From Firmicutes bacterium CAG:534 (GTDB lineage Bacteria; Bacillota; Clostridia; Lachnospirales; Lachnospiraceae), in NCBI GenBank assembly GCA_000436115.1, contig FR894528.1, positions 4,888-14,603 on the forward strand: DNA of 9,716 bases, written 5' to 3'. Position numbers and translations under genes: made by a program. The notes below the pieces were generated by a model. It did no database searches and was not told the DNA's origin. It saw only the letters and a program-made list of their open reading frames with translations. Shown one piece after another: positions 1 to 6,470 of this stretch; the first letter of the stretch is position 1; every line of letters starts with the position of its first letter.

Positions 1-230
1 CCTGCACAGCCGGCAAGATACGTCAGGACAATATTGTCCTGAAAAGGCATGGAAACCACCAGCATCATAATCGCACCGCTTCCATAAATAGGAAGAAACG
101 GCCCTCGCATAAACCCTCTGTTTACAAACTTATGGCTTTTAACAGAAACATAAGTGGATTCAAAAACCCAGCCAAAAAAACAATAAAAATAAAAGAAAAA
201 CAACCACTGTATCGCAGTATAATGATACAT
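1..230 (-). CDS. PF06541-type (putative ABC-transporter type IV / CmpB-like) membrane protein, N-terminal part
   Basis: This is the first 76 codons of a gene that runs off the left edge. I translated it directly: it opens MYHYTAIQWLFFFYFYCFFGW, a very aromatic hydrophobic segment (about residues 7-23). A polar stretch follows with the pattern G-W-V-F-E-S (residues 20-25), then N-R-G-F-x-R-G-P-F-L-P-I-Y-G (about 37-50), then a second hydrophobic segment. This arrangement is typical of the small multi-spanning membrane proteins of PF06541, which are common in Clostridia and have no firmly established function. The ATG at 230 is preceded by AGAGGAAAG at good spacing. The gene begins 25 nt after the stop of the upstream G3E GTPase with no terminator between, so the two are probably co-transcribed. 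Family assignment is from memory of the motif; transport activity is not shown. Confidence 0.75.
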   Translation of the reverse strand, partial: MYHYTAIQWLFFFYFYCFFGWVFESTYVSVKSHKFVNRGFMRGPFLPIYGSGAIMMLVVSMPFQDNIVLTYLAGCA

Positions 231-255
231 AACACTTTCCTCTTCTTGTATGGTA

Positions 256-1185
256 TTAGGTAAAGCTGATCACGGTTTCCTTAGGCGCTCTCGCCTGCTC
301 CACGCTGATCGCATGGAGAACCGGCCCTTCTCCCTGATAGTCCTCAAAGTATTCCTTTTCAACCTTTGCCGTAACCTTGACCCACTGCTTATCGGTCAGT
401 TTATCTGCCTGCGCATATTTGCATGCAAACCCCAGAAAGGCCATGTCCTCTGCACAACAGGTCATTGCCATGCGTCCCGGAATAAAATATCCTTTCGGGA
501 ACTCTTTTGGTTTCATTACCATTGCCAGGAACTGGACTGTTTTCCCGATATACCTTTCCAGATGATCCAGGCTGTCCAGATACCAGATCCCGTAGCCCTC
601 GTTATCAAGCTCCAAAACCGGAGCATCCAGGCTGTATGGAAGATCATCCTCAAATATCTGATTGATCTCTCCTTCTGAATCCTCAAAGATAATATCAGCC
701 CTTTGATTGATCGCCTTTACGTTTCTCTTGTAGGAGCTGAGATCCTCAATTCCATCACAGCGGTTGAAAATAATCATTTCAGAGCCTCTGATCATTTCTG
801 CAAGCAGTGACTTCATGTTGGTATAGTACATGGGAAATGTAGACGCATCAATAGTTGTGATCTGCTGCTCCACCCTCCAGTGAAAAGGAAGCTTCATGTT
901 CTTGAAGTTCCACATGCCGTTATACTCGATCAAAATACGCTCCGGCTTGTACTGCTTCTCCAGCTCCATCAAATGAGCCGTATTAAACTCTTCCTCGTCC
1001 TCGATCAGTACCAGGTCTGTCCGGCTCTTTTTCAGGAGCTTTTCTTCATACTCATTTTCTCCCTCTTCGCAGAGGATCAAAAGAGTTCTTCCCTTGATCT
1101 GAAAGTACGGCTGATCCAGCGTATAGCAGATAAATTCCGTTTTTCCGCTTTCCAGAAAGCCGTTAATGATAAACACCGGTTTCAT
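256..1185 (-). CDS. Divergent G3E-family (CobW/P47K-like) GTPase with a YcgQ/DUF1980-like C-terminal domain
   Basis: 309 aa. The N-terminal half is a G3E P-loop GTPase: Walker A G-F-L-E-S-G-K-T at residues 9-16, a Walker B/switch-like I-L-I-E-Y-N-G at 84-90 (usually ILIEPSG), and N-R-C-D at 141-144 in the NKxD position. The G3E metal-binding CxCC motif is absent; the corresponding region reads C-E-E-G-E-N-E-Y-E-E (39-48). The C-terminal part (about 215-309) has the pattern F-I-P-G-R-x-A-M-T-C-C-A-E-D (Cys243, Cys244), then W-V-K-V-T-A-K-V-E, Y-Q-G-E-G-P-V-L and V-E-x-x-x-x-P-K-E. I recognise this as resembling the C-terminal domain of YcgQ/TIGR03943 (DUF1980) proteins rather than CobW_C. The ATG at 1185 has a weak GGTGG ribosome site. 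It is the second gene of the cobW operon, 65 nt behind the His-rich GTPase. A metal-trafficking role is inference. Confidence 0.8.
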   Translation of the reverse strand: MKPVFIINGFLESGKTEFICYTLDQPYFQIKGRTLLILCEEGENEYEEKLLKKSRTDLVLIEDEEEFNTAHLMELEKQYKPERILIEYNGMWNFKNMKLPFHWRVEQQITTIDASTFPMYYTNMKSLLAEMIRGSEMIIFNRCDGIEDLSSYKRNVKAINQRADIIFEDSEGEINQIFEDDLPYSLDAPVLELDNEGYGIWYLDSLDHLERYIGKTVQFLAMVMKPKEFPKGYFIPGRMAMTCCAEDMAFLGFACKYAQADKLTDKQWVKVTAKVEKEYFEDYQGEGPVLHAISVEQARAPKETVISFT

Positions 1186-1205
1186 ATTGCCACCGATACC
1201 TTTCT

Positions 1206-1238
1206 CGCAGAAGGATGCCTTTCAGGATCCCTCCTGCG
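1206..1238 (-). promoter_or_regulatory. Intergenic hairpin between the two G3E GTPase genes
   Basis: On the minus-strand RNA a 10-bp stem (CGCAGGAGGG paired with the matching arm, two G-U pairs) forms 12 nt after the stop codon of the upstream GTPase. The loop can itself close a small CCT/AGG hairpin. No U-run follows, so it does not look like an intrinsic terminator. The stem hides an AGGAGG sequence, with no start codon in range downstream. It may protect mRNA ends or tune expression of the second gene, but function is not shown. Confidence 0.4.
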
Positions 1239-1250
1239 CAATTTTACATT

Positions 1251-2393
1251 TTATTTTGCAAACAGTTTCTTTAAGTTTTCTTCTTTCAGCTTAGATCCGA
1301 TCACGCAGAACTTTCCGGTTACATCCGGCTTGCCTTCCCGGACATTGCTCTCGCCCGGCACATAATCAAAGTAAACCCAGCCGCCTTCTAAGCCGGGAAC
1401 CATTCCTTTCGCTCTCAGCACAATGCCGTATTCCTCTTCCTTCTCTAACTGGTCGAGAATATGCTGGATCTCAGCCTTGCTGTAAGCGGTGGGCGTTTCC
1501 ATTCCCCAGCTTCCGAACACTTCATCTGCATGGTGGTGATGATGGTGGTCATGATCATGGCATCCACAGGTACAGTCTTCCCCATGCTCATGATGATGGT
1601 CATGTTCTTCCTCATGATCATGGTGATGGTGCTCCTCCTCATGATCGTGATGATGCTCATGCTCTTCCTCATGGTCATGGTGATGATGCTCCTCATGATC
1701 GTGGTGGCACTCCTCTTCATGATCATGATGGTGATGATGATGCTCTTCCTCATCCTTGTGTGACTTCAATTCTGCCATCAGCTCTGCTTCCAGATCCTTT
1801 GCACCTTCAATGGTTTCCAGAATGTCAATACCATTTAACTCCTCCCAGGGAGTTGTGATGATCGTTGCCTTTGTATTATGCTCTCTGATCAGGGCAATGG
1901 CCTGATTCAGTTTTTCTTCTGAAATATTGCCTGTACGGCTCAGAATGATCGTTCCCGCATACTCGATCTGGTTTACAAAGAACTCTCCAAAATTCTTCAG
2001 ATACATTTTGCACTTGGAAGCATCTACAACGGCAACCGCACTGTTCAGCATAACCTCCTTCTCATCAATCACATTCTGAACTGCCTTCATTACATCTGAA
2101 AGCTTGCCGACTCCTGACGGCTCGATCAGAATTCTTTCAGGAGAATACGTCTTTAATACCTCCTTTAAAGAGGTTCCGAAATCTCCAACCAGCGAGCAGC
2201 AGATACAGCCGGAGTTCATCTCCTTGATCTCAATACCTGCCTCCTTCAGAAATCCTCCGTCAATACCGATCTCTCCAAATTCATTTTCAATCAGAACCAC
2301 TTTGGTATCCTTAAGTGCTTCCGCTACAAGCTTTTTGATCAGGGTTGTTTTTCCTGCACCCAGGAACCCGGATACAACGTCTATTTTTGTCAT
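1251..2393 (-). CDS. CobW/G3E-family GTPase with His-rich insert, probable zinc metallochaperone
   Basis: 380 aa from the chosen start. G3E GTPase domain: Walker A G-F-L-G-A-G-K-T-T (residues 9-17), E-N-E-F-G (36-40), the family metal motif C63-I-C65-C66, and I-L-I-E-P-S-G (88-94). The NKxD base-recognition motif is degenerate: S-R-T-G at 152-155. Residues 212-288 carry 39 histidines plus Cys229, Cys274, Cys276 and Cys278, arranged as irregular D-H-E-E-E/H-H-H repeats. This is followed by a short CobW_C-type domain (about 291-380). Family members (YeiR, YjiA, ZNG1 type) bind zinc and use GTP hydrolysis to deliver metal; the exact metal and client here are unknown. The ATG at 2393 is preferred because GAGG lies 5 nt upstream and the Rossmann strand MTKIDVVSGF begins there. 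First gene of an operon with the next G3E GTPase and a membrane protein. Confidence 0.9.
   Translation of the reverse strand: MTKIDVVSGFLGAGKTTLIKKLVAEALKDTKVVLIENEFGEIGIDGGFLKEAGIEIKEMNSGCICCSLVGDFGTSLKEVLKTYSPERILIEPSGVGKLSDVMKAVQNVIDEKEVMLNSAVAVVDASKCKMYLKNFGEFFVNQIEYAGTIILSRTGNISEEKLNQAIALIREHNTKATIITTPWEELNGIDILETIEGAKDLEAELMAELKSHKDEEEHHHHHHDHEEECHHDHEEHHHHDHEEEHEHHHDHEEEHHHHDHEEEHDHHHEHGEDCTCGCHDHDHHHHHHADEVFGSWGMETPTAYSKAEIQHILDQLEKEEEYGIVLRAKGMVPGLEGGWVYFDYVPGESNVREGKPDVTGKFCVIGSKLKEENLKKLFAK
1530..1760 (-). repeat. Degenerate in-frame repeat encoding the His/Asp/Glu-rich metal-binding insert
   Basis: The DNA is a run of imperfect repeats of CAT/CAC, GAT and GAA/GAG codons. The D-H-E-E(-E) unit recurs at protein residues 224, 232, 240, 250 and 259, a period of 8 to 10 residues. 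Such tracts are prone to slippage, so length variation between strains would be expected. On the plus strand the same DNA reads as a false Met/Val-rich open frame. Confidence 0.75.
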
Positions 2394-2397
2394 TTTT

Positions 2398-2402
2398 TCC
2401 TC
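2398..2402 (-). promoter_or_regulatory. Ribosome binding site that decides the His-rich GTPase start
   Basis: GAGGA sits 5 nt upstream of the ATG at 2393. An in-frame ATG further upstream (2474) lies inside the leader hairpins, lacks a comparable site and would add 27 residues with no counterpart in the fold. Confidence 0.7.
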
Positions 2403-2433
2403 GTTTCTGCGCTGCTTTTCCATCTTTAAAATT

Positions 2434-2481
2434 CCGGCAGGCCCCTGTGCATACAGCGCCTGCACAGTTCCCATCTACCGG
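2434..2481 (-). promoter_or_regulatory. Structured 5' leader with mutually exclusive hairpins upstream of the His-rich GTPase
   Basis: In the leader of about 95 nt, CTGTGCA (2461-2467) and TGCACAG (2445-2451) form a perfect 7-bp stem with a 9-nt loop. Flanking CCGG copies (2434-2437 and 2478-2481) could close an outer stem. GCAGGC (minus strand, 2458-2463) can instead pair with GCCTGC (2437-2442). That pairing uses part of the first stem, so the two folds exclude each other. I do not recognise a known riboswitch class here. Regulation through folding is inference. Confidence 0.4.
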
Positions 2482-2495
2482 ATATTTCAGCAAAT

Positions 2496-2524
2496 ATTAT
2501 AATAACTTTCAGGGGTAAAGTCAA
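2496..2524 (-). promoter_or_regulatory. Sigma-A promoter of the cobW-type operon
   Basis: The -35 box TTGACT (2519-2524) and -10 box TATAAT (2496-2501) are separated by exactly 17 nt. The -35 box overlaps the TGA stop of nfo, so the operon starts the moment the previous gene ends. The -10 lies inside the palindrome TATTATAATA, which could serve a repressor. No canonical Bacillus-type Zur box is seen. Predicted transcription start is near 2489. Confidence 0.75.
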
Positions 2525-3357
2525 ATCTCCAAGAGCCTATGCTTTAACATGGCAATCTCCTTTTTATGTCCCTCATTATCGAAGGGTGTTTCCAGGTAAA
2601 AAGGAAGCTGCATAAGCTTCGTATGCCTCATCACCCTTAAAAGGGCCTCCATGCCAATCTCTCCCTGCCCGATAGGCGCATGCCTGTCCTTGCGGGAGCC
2701 AAAGGGCATCATACTGTCATTGAAATGAATGGCCTTTAACAGGGAAAGTCCCAGGATGCGGTCAAACTCTTCCAGCACTCCATCCAGATCATTTACAATA
2801 TCATATCCTGCGGCAAATACATGGCAGGTATCCAGACAGATGCCGATCTGCTCAGGATGCTGCACTCCATCCCTGATCCTTTTCAGTTCTTCAAAGCTCC
2901 TGCCGATCTCCGTGCCCTTGCCTGACATGGTCTCCAGCAGAATTTCAATTCTTTCCTTTCCTGTAAGCGCCTGGTCAATCCCCTTTATGATGTTCCGGAT
3001 GCCCTGTTCTTCTCCAATGCCTGTATGGCTGCCCGGATGGAATACCAGCATATCCATTTGGAGCTCATCCATCCTCTTTACATCCTCCCGCAGCACCGTG
3101 CAGGCAAATTCATATACTCTTTCGTCGTTGCTTGCAAGATTCATGGTATAAGGCGCATGCGCCATAAGCGGGCCAAAGTGATTTTGAAGCCTGATTTCCT
3201 CAAAGGCCTCTTTTTCTTCCTGGGAATAATTTTTAAAACCGGATCCTCTTGGATTTCTGCTGAAGATCTGCATGGTATTTGCACCGATCTCTATTACATT
3301 TTGTGCCGTTTTTACAATTCCATCCGCAATGGACATATGTGTTCCGATCGTCAGCAT
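2521..3357 (-). CDS. nfo: Endonuclease IV (apurinic/apyrimidinic endonuclease)
   Basis: 278 aa, the usual length for the bacterial enzyme. It cleaves the backbone 5' of abasic sites in base excision repair and can remove blocked 3' ends. All nine expected metal ligands of the trinuclear zinc centre can be placed by their motifs: His67 (A-H-A-P-Y), His107 (F-H-P-G), Glu142 (L-L-E-T), Asp176 and His179 (L-D-T-C-H), His211 (H-F-N-D-S), Asp224 and His226 (K-D-R-H), Glu256 (L-E-T-P). The TIM barrel is complete. The ATG at 3357 is 3 nt after the stop of the aldo/keto reductase gene, with GGAG inside the end of that gene, so translation is probably coupled. No terminator follows; the stop codon is shared with the -35 box of the next operon. 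Confidence 0.97.
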   Translation of the reverse strand: MLTIGTHMSIADGIVKTAQNVIEIGANTMQIFSRNPRGSGFKNYSQEEKEAFEEIRLQNHFGPLMAHAPYTMNLASNDERVYEFACTVLREDVKRMDELQMDMLVFHPGSHTGIGEEQGIRNIIKGIDQALTGKERIEILLETMSGKGTEIGRSFEELKRIRDGVQHPEQIGICLDTCHVFAAGYDIVNDLDGVLEEFDRILGLSLLKAIHFNDSMMPFGSRKDRHAPIGQGEIGMEALLRVMRHTKLMQLPFYLETPFDNEGHKKEIAMLKHRLLEI

Positions 3358-3360
3358 CCC

Positions 3361-4470
3361 TTACTCCATCACTCCGGCAATTTTTTCCAAATAGGTACGG
3401 ATTTCCAAATGCTGGGGACAATGCTGCTCGCATTTTCCGCACCCGATACAATCCGACGCCTTCCCATGTTCCCCGGAAAGCTCCTTATACTCGCTCTGCA
3501 GCCTGGGCAGCCGTCCCTTTCCAAAGCGTTCCAGATCATTATACAGGGCAAAATAATCCGGAATGCAGATTTTCTTCGGGCATCCGTCAATGCAGTACTT
3601 ACAGGCAGTACATGGGATCGCAATGGTTTCCTTAATGATCTGTGCCGCCTGAAAAACCTCTCCCATCTCCTCCTTGGATAACGGTTTAAACTCCTTCATA
3701 TAGCTTAAGTTGTCTTCCATCTGCTCCTGATTGCTCATGCCGGAAAGCACCATCATAACATTTTCAAGCGTCGCTGCGAAGCGGATCGCCCAGGATGCCA
3801 CAGAAAGCTCAGGCTCCCTGTCAGAAAGCAGTTTTCCTGCCTTTTCCGGAATGTTGCCCAAAGCTCCGCCCTTAACCGGCTCCATCACGATCACGGGTTT
3901 TCCGTGTTTTTTTGCAACCTCATAGCATTCTCTTGCCTGTGCCGACTTATCGTCCCAGTCCAGGTAATTGATCTGAAGCTGGACATATTCCACCTCCGGA
4001 TGCTCCGTCAAAATCGTTTCCAAAACCTCTGCACTGTCATGAAAGGAAAAACCGATATGCCGGATCTTTCCCTGTGCCTTTTTCCGGGAAATAAATTCAA
4101 AAGCCTTCAGTTTTTTGGAAAGCTCATAGGTTTCTTTCCCAAGCGCATGAAACCAGTAATAATCAAAGTACTCTACTCCACACCGCTCCAGCTGCTCCGC
4201 AAAAATGCTGTCCATCTGTGCCACATCCTTTATCATAAACATGGGTAGCTTATCCGTGATGGTGTAGCTTTCTCTTTTGTAGCGTTTTACCACCGTTTCC
4301 CGAAATGCCACCTCGCTGGCCCCTCCATGATACACATACGCCGTGTCATAATAAGTGCCTCCTGCTTTCATAAAGGTATCCACCATTTTTCTGACACGAT
4401 CCAGGTCAATGTGCGTGTAGTCCTCATCCAAAAGAGGAAGCCTCATCAGTCCAAATCCCAATTTTCCCAT
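3361..4470 (-). CDS. Aldo/keto reductase with C-terminal 2x[4Fe-4S] ferredoxin-like domain
   Basis: 369 aa. Residues 1 to about 280 form an aldo/keto reductase TIM barrel with the catalytic tetrad Asp42, Tyr47 (D-T-A-Y-V-Y), Lys74 and His108, so the NAD(P)H-dependent reductase site looks intact. The C-terminal part carries two cysteine clusters: C287-x2-C290-x2-C293-x3-C297-P and C341-x2-C344-x2-C347-x3-C351-P, a ferredoxin-type arrangement for two [4Fe-4S] centres. This fused architecture is widespread in strict anaerobes; substrates are generally unknown and electron transfer between ferredoxin and nicotinamide is plausible. The ATG at 4470 has AGGAGA upstream. It lies 36 nt behind the inactive M14 homologue and 3 nt before nfo, probably in one operon. 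No specific substrate can be named. Confidence 0.92.
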   Translation of the reverse strand: MGKLGFGLMRLPLLDEDYTHIDLDRVRKMVDTFMKAGGTYYDTAYVYHGGASEVAFRETVVKRYKRESYTITDKLPMFMIKDVAQMDSIFAEQLERCGVEYFDYYWFHALGKETYELSKKLKAFEFISRKKAQGKIRHIGFSFHDSAEVLETILTEHPEVEYVQLQINYLDWDDKSAQARECYEVAKKHGKPVIVMEPVKGGALGNIPEKAGKLLSDREPELSVASWAIRFAATLENVMMVLSGMSNQEQMEDNLSYMKEFKPLSKEEMGEVFQAAQIIKETIAIPCTACKYCIDGCPKKICIPDYFALYNDLERFGKGRLPRLQSEYKELSGEHGKASDCIGCGKCEQHCPQHLEIRTYLEKIAGVME

Positions 4471-4506
4471 AGTCCCTGCTCTCCTTTCCTTCTCTTTTAA
4501 ACCAGC

Positions 4507-5442
4507 CTATTCATGAAGCCTGTGGATCAGGCGATATGCAATCCCTCCCTGGGAGATCAAAGGCTCTGTATGTGCAAAAAAGACGATCCCATCTGTAGGG
4601 GCTGTAATGGTTTCCTTTACATACCCCTCGTAAGGGTCAATGATCTCTGCAAGAAGGTAGCCGTATCTCACATCCTCCCCCGGACTCACCAGTCCCTTAA
4701 AAATTCCGCCGTTTTTCACATGAACATCCGTCAGATCCTCCTCCATGATCACATGGCTGATATAACCACTGTGGCTTTCATAACGGATAATCCCCATTCT
4801 GGTCAAAAATCTGAGAACCGCTGCTACCGCCTGCCTTGCACTCTTTTCATCAATAGTATCATTTTTGTTGGTATAAACAGAAAATGCAGCCGTCATTTCA
4901 TTCTGCCAGTTATAATTCAGCGTTTTGGTATCAATGGGGGTTGGCTTTCGCACCACCACATAGGGAAGTCCGAACAGGTTGGCCAGGGATGTATTTTGAT
5001 AGCCGGTCTCCATCATCCGCACATGGGGAACAAATTCTCCTGTCATGTAAAAGCTGGTAAGCTGGATTCCATAGGTATATCCCTTGATCTTTTCAAAGAT
5101 CTGGAATGCGATCCTGTCCGTGGTGTTCCCGTCTTCCTTTCCCGGAAACATCCGGTTGATATCCATGTTTTCAACGCCAAAAAATCTTCTGGATACATTC
5201 ATGCCCAAAGCATTGACCACGGGGATCACCATAATGCTCTTTCCCGCATTGATACAGCCATTTGCCTCTAATTCCTTTAATGCCCTTACCAGCTGCGAGC
5301 AGATATACATCTGCTGCATTTCGTTTCCTCTGACGGAGCCAAGAATGCAGGCTGACTGCTCCCCCTTTCCGAAACGATAGCCGTGTACTACCATATCCTC
5401 CCTGCAGGGAGATTTCACGACGCAGATTTCTTCCTTATACAT
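4507..5442 (-). CDS. Degenerate M14-family (aspartoacylase/succinylglutamate desuccinylase-like) protein, probable pseudoenzyme
   Basis: 311 aa, a tandem paralogue of the neighbouring M14 gene. Shared features are N-A-L-G-M-N (77-82), D-I-N-R-M-F-P-G (94-101, the substrate-binding Asn-Arg) and a C-terminal beta-rich lobe (about 245-311). The catalytic set is gone. The H-x-x-E zinc pair reads R38-G-N-E41, the third zinc ligand (D-V-H in the paralogue) reads Q127-L-T129, and the V-I-E-R catalytic glutamate position reads V164-R165. It therefore should not bind zinc or hydrolyse an amide as the family does. The reading frame is intact and well started (AGGAAAGGA before ATG 5442), so this is not a decaying gene. 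A binding, regulatory or partner-subunit role is inference. Confidence 0.82.
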   Translation of the reverse strand: MYKEEICVVKSPCREDMVVHGYRFGKGEQSACILGSVRGNEMQQMYICSQLVRALKELEANGCINAGKSIMVIPVVNALGMNVSRRFFGVENMDINRMFPGKEDGNTTDRIAFQIFEKIKGYTYGIQLTSFYMTGEFVPHVRMMETGYQNTSLANLFGLPYVVVRKPTPIDTKTLNYNWQNEMTAAFSVYTNKNDTIDEKSARQAVAAVLRFLTRMGIIRYESHSGYISHVIMEEDLTDVHVKNGGIFKGLVSPGEDVRYGYLLAEIIDPYEGYVKETITAPTDGIVFFAHTEPLISQGGIAYRLIHRLHE

Positions 5443-5456
5443 AACGGTTTCCTTTC

Positions 5457-6386
5457 CTATTCTACACCTGTCAGGATTCTTGCCAAAAGTGAGCCTTCCC
5501 GAACCAGCGGATACTCCCTGAGCGTAAAGACCAGGCCGCCCTTTTGCGCTATGATCTCATCCAGGGTCTCTCCCTCTAAGGGGCTGACGATTTCTCCCAG
5601 CTTATCTCCCTTTTTGACGTAATGATTATGTGCAATGGCCGGTAAAAATACGCCGACCTCTTTGGATCTGATAAATTCCACCTCTCCGTCCGTGGAGATC
5701 GCCGGTTCCTGGACATTTCCCACATGGCCTTCCCACATTCCCATATGCCGGAGCAGATTAAAAATTCCTTCGATCACCTGATTGCCATAGCTTCTGTCAA
5801 TACGGCTCCCCACTCCCCTTTCTATTACAAGCGTTGGCACTCCAAGCATGTTCATGGAATGGGCAAGGGTAGATTCATGAACCGTTGCCGATGCATTGAG
5901 CCATACCATATCTGTATTTAAAAGCCTTGCATAGGGAAGAAGCCTTTCTGCAAATTCCTCGCTGACACGCACCTGTGGGATCTCCTTTACGAAAATATCA
6001 CTGGCGTGCACATCCAGACACATATCCGCACCTGCAAGATCGCCTACGATCGCTGCCGCCACCCTTTCAAAGGGCGTTCCGTTTTCTCTTCCGGGAAACA
6101 TTCTGTTCATATCCATATTGACTTTGGGGATATTCCGCTGCGCCACATCCAGTCCCAGTGGATTCAAAGCCGGATAAATCTCCACTGTGCCTTTCAGCAG
6201 GGAAAGATCCTGTTTTAACCTTCTGGCAACCTCATAGCAGATATACTGCCCTTCAAATTCATCTCCATGTATCCCGGTTACCAGGGTAAGTCTCTTGCTT
6301 TCCGGCTCTCTGCCTGCAATAACATTTTTTTTGATCAAGAGCCTTTCTCCCACTGGGAGCTCTATGGAAAACACTTCCTCCATCAT
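5457..6386 (-). CDS. M14-family aspartoacylase/succinylglutamate desuccinylase-like zinc hydrolase
   Basis: 309 aa. The zinc site is visible: G-I-H40-G-D-E43 (H-x-x-E) and D-V-H127. Other family features are N-P-L-G (75-78), M-N-R-M-F-P-G (93-99) with the substrate-carboxylate-binding Asn94-Arg95, and V-I-E189-R, the expected general-base glutamate. The C-terminal lobe (about 225-309) is the beta-rich domain common in AstE/AspA relatives. Members remove acyl groups from N-acylated amino acids or related amides; the substrate here is unknown, and no arginine-catabolism genes are nearby. The start is ATG 6386 (a second ATG follows at once), with AAAGGAG 11 nt upstream. It is the first gene after the tetR terminator and lies 14 nt before its inactive paralogue. 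Confidence 0.9.
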   Translation of the reverse strand: MMEEVFSIELPVGERLLIKKNVIAGREPESKRLTLVTGIHGDEFEGQYICYEVARRLKQDLSLLKGTVEIYPALNPLGLDVAQRNIPKVNMDMNRMFPGRENGTPFERVAAAIVGDLAGADMCLDVHASDIFVKEIPQVRVSEEFAERLLPYARLLNTDMVWLNASATVHESTLAHSMNMLGVPTLVIERGVGSRIDRSYGNQVIEGIFNLLRHMGMWEGHVGNVQEPAISTDGEVEFIRSKEVGVFLPAIAHNHYVKKGDKLGEIVSPLEGETLDEIIAQKGGLVFTLREYPLVREGSLLARILTGVE

Positions 6387-6407
6387 ACCTAGGGGTACTC
6401 CTTTCGC

Positions 6408-6436
6408 AATGTATTTCTCTTTATGCTTCTGTTTAA
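6408..6436 (-). promoter_or_regulatory. Possible promoter for the M14 gene pair
   Basis: TTAAAC (6431-6436) and TACATT (6408-6413) are 17 nt apart, immediately downstream of the tetR terminator stem. Each box matches the consensus at 4 of 6 positions. It is weak, but it is the best candidate in the 84-nt gap. Confidence 0.3.
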
Positions 6437-6459
6437 GAAAGGGCCCGCACTCCGGACCC
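6434..6459 (-). terminator. Intrinsic terminator after the TetR gene
   Basis: Minus-strand RNA: GGGTCCG (6453-6459), a 5-nt loop, then CGGGCCC (6441-6447), a 7-bp GC-rich stem with one G-U pair. It is followed by TTTCTT, a short and imperfect U-tract. It starts about 12 nt after the TetR stop codon. Some read-through into the M14 genes is likely. Confidence 0.5.
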
Positions 6460-6470
6460 CCTCGTCTTAT

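Noticed and set aside
1530..1760. Repetitive tract as a possible CRISPR or non-coding repeat array
   Set aside because: The units are irregular 24 to 30 bp codon repeats in frame with the GTPase, with no spacers.
1461..1763. Plus-strand and alternate minus-strand open frames rich in Met/Val/Ile over the His-rich tract
   Set aside because: They are the other reading frames of the CAT/CAC/GAT/GAG repeat inside the CobW gene; composition is an artefact and no ribosome site or fold supports them.
2394..2474. 27-residue N-terminal extension of the His-rich GTPase from ATG 2474
   Set aside because: It would run through the leader hairpins, has no good ribosome site, and the family fold starts at the ATG at 2393, which has GAGG before it.
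3025..3681. Plus-strand 218-codon open frame spanning nfo and the aldo/keto reductase end
   Set aside because: It is antisense to two convincing genes with all catalytic residues; no plus-strand promoter or ribosome site, and no recognisable protein features.
4513..5271. Plus-strand 252-codon open frame antisense to the inactive M14 gene
   Set aside because: Likely a shadow of the minus-strand gene; composition is not protein-like and no start signals are seen. The minus-strand gene aligns over its full length with its paralogue.
4507..5442. The inactive M14 copy as a pseudogene
   Set aside because: The frame is complete, the length equals the active copy, the ribosome site is good and the substrate motif is kept; only catalytic residues have changed, which argues for a retained non-catalytic role.
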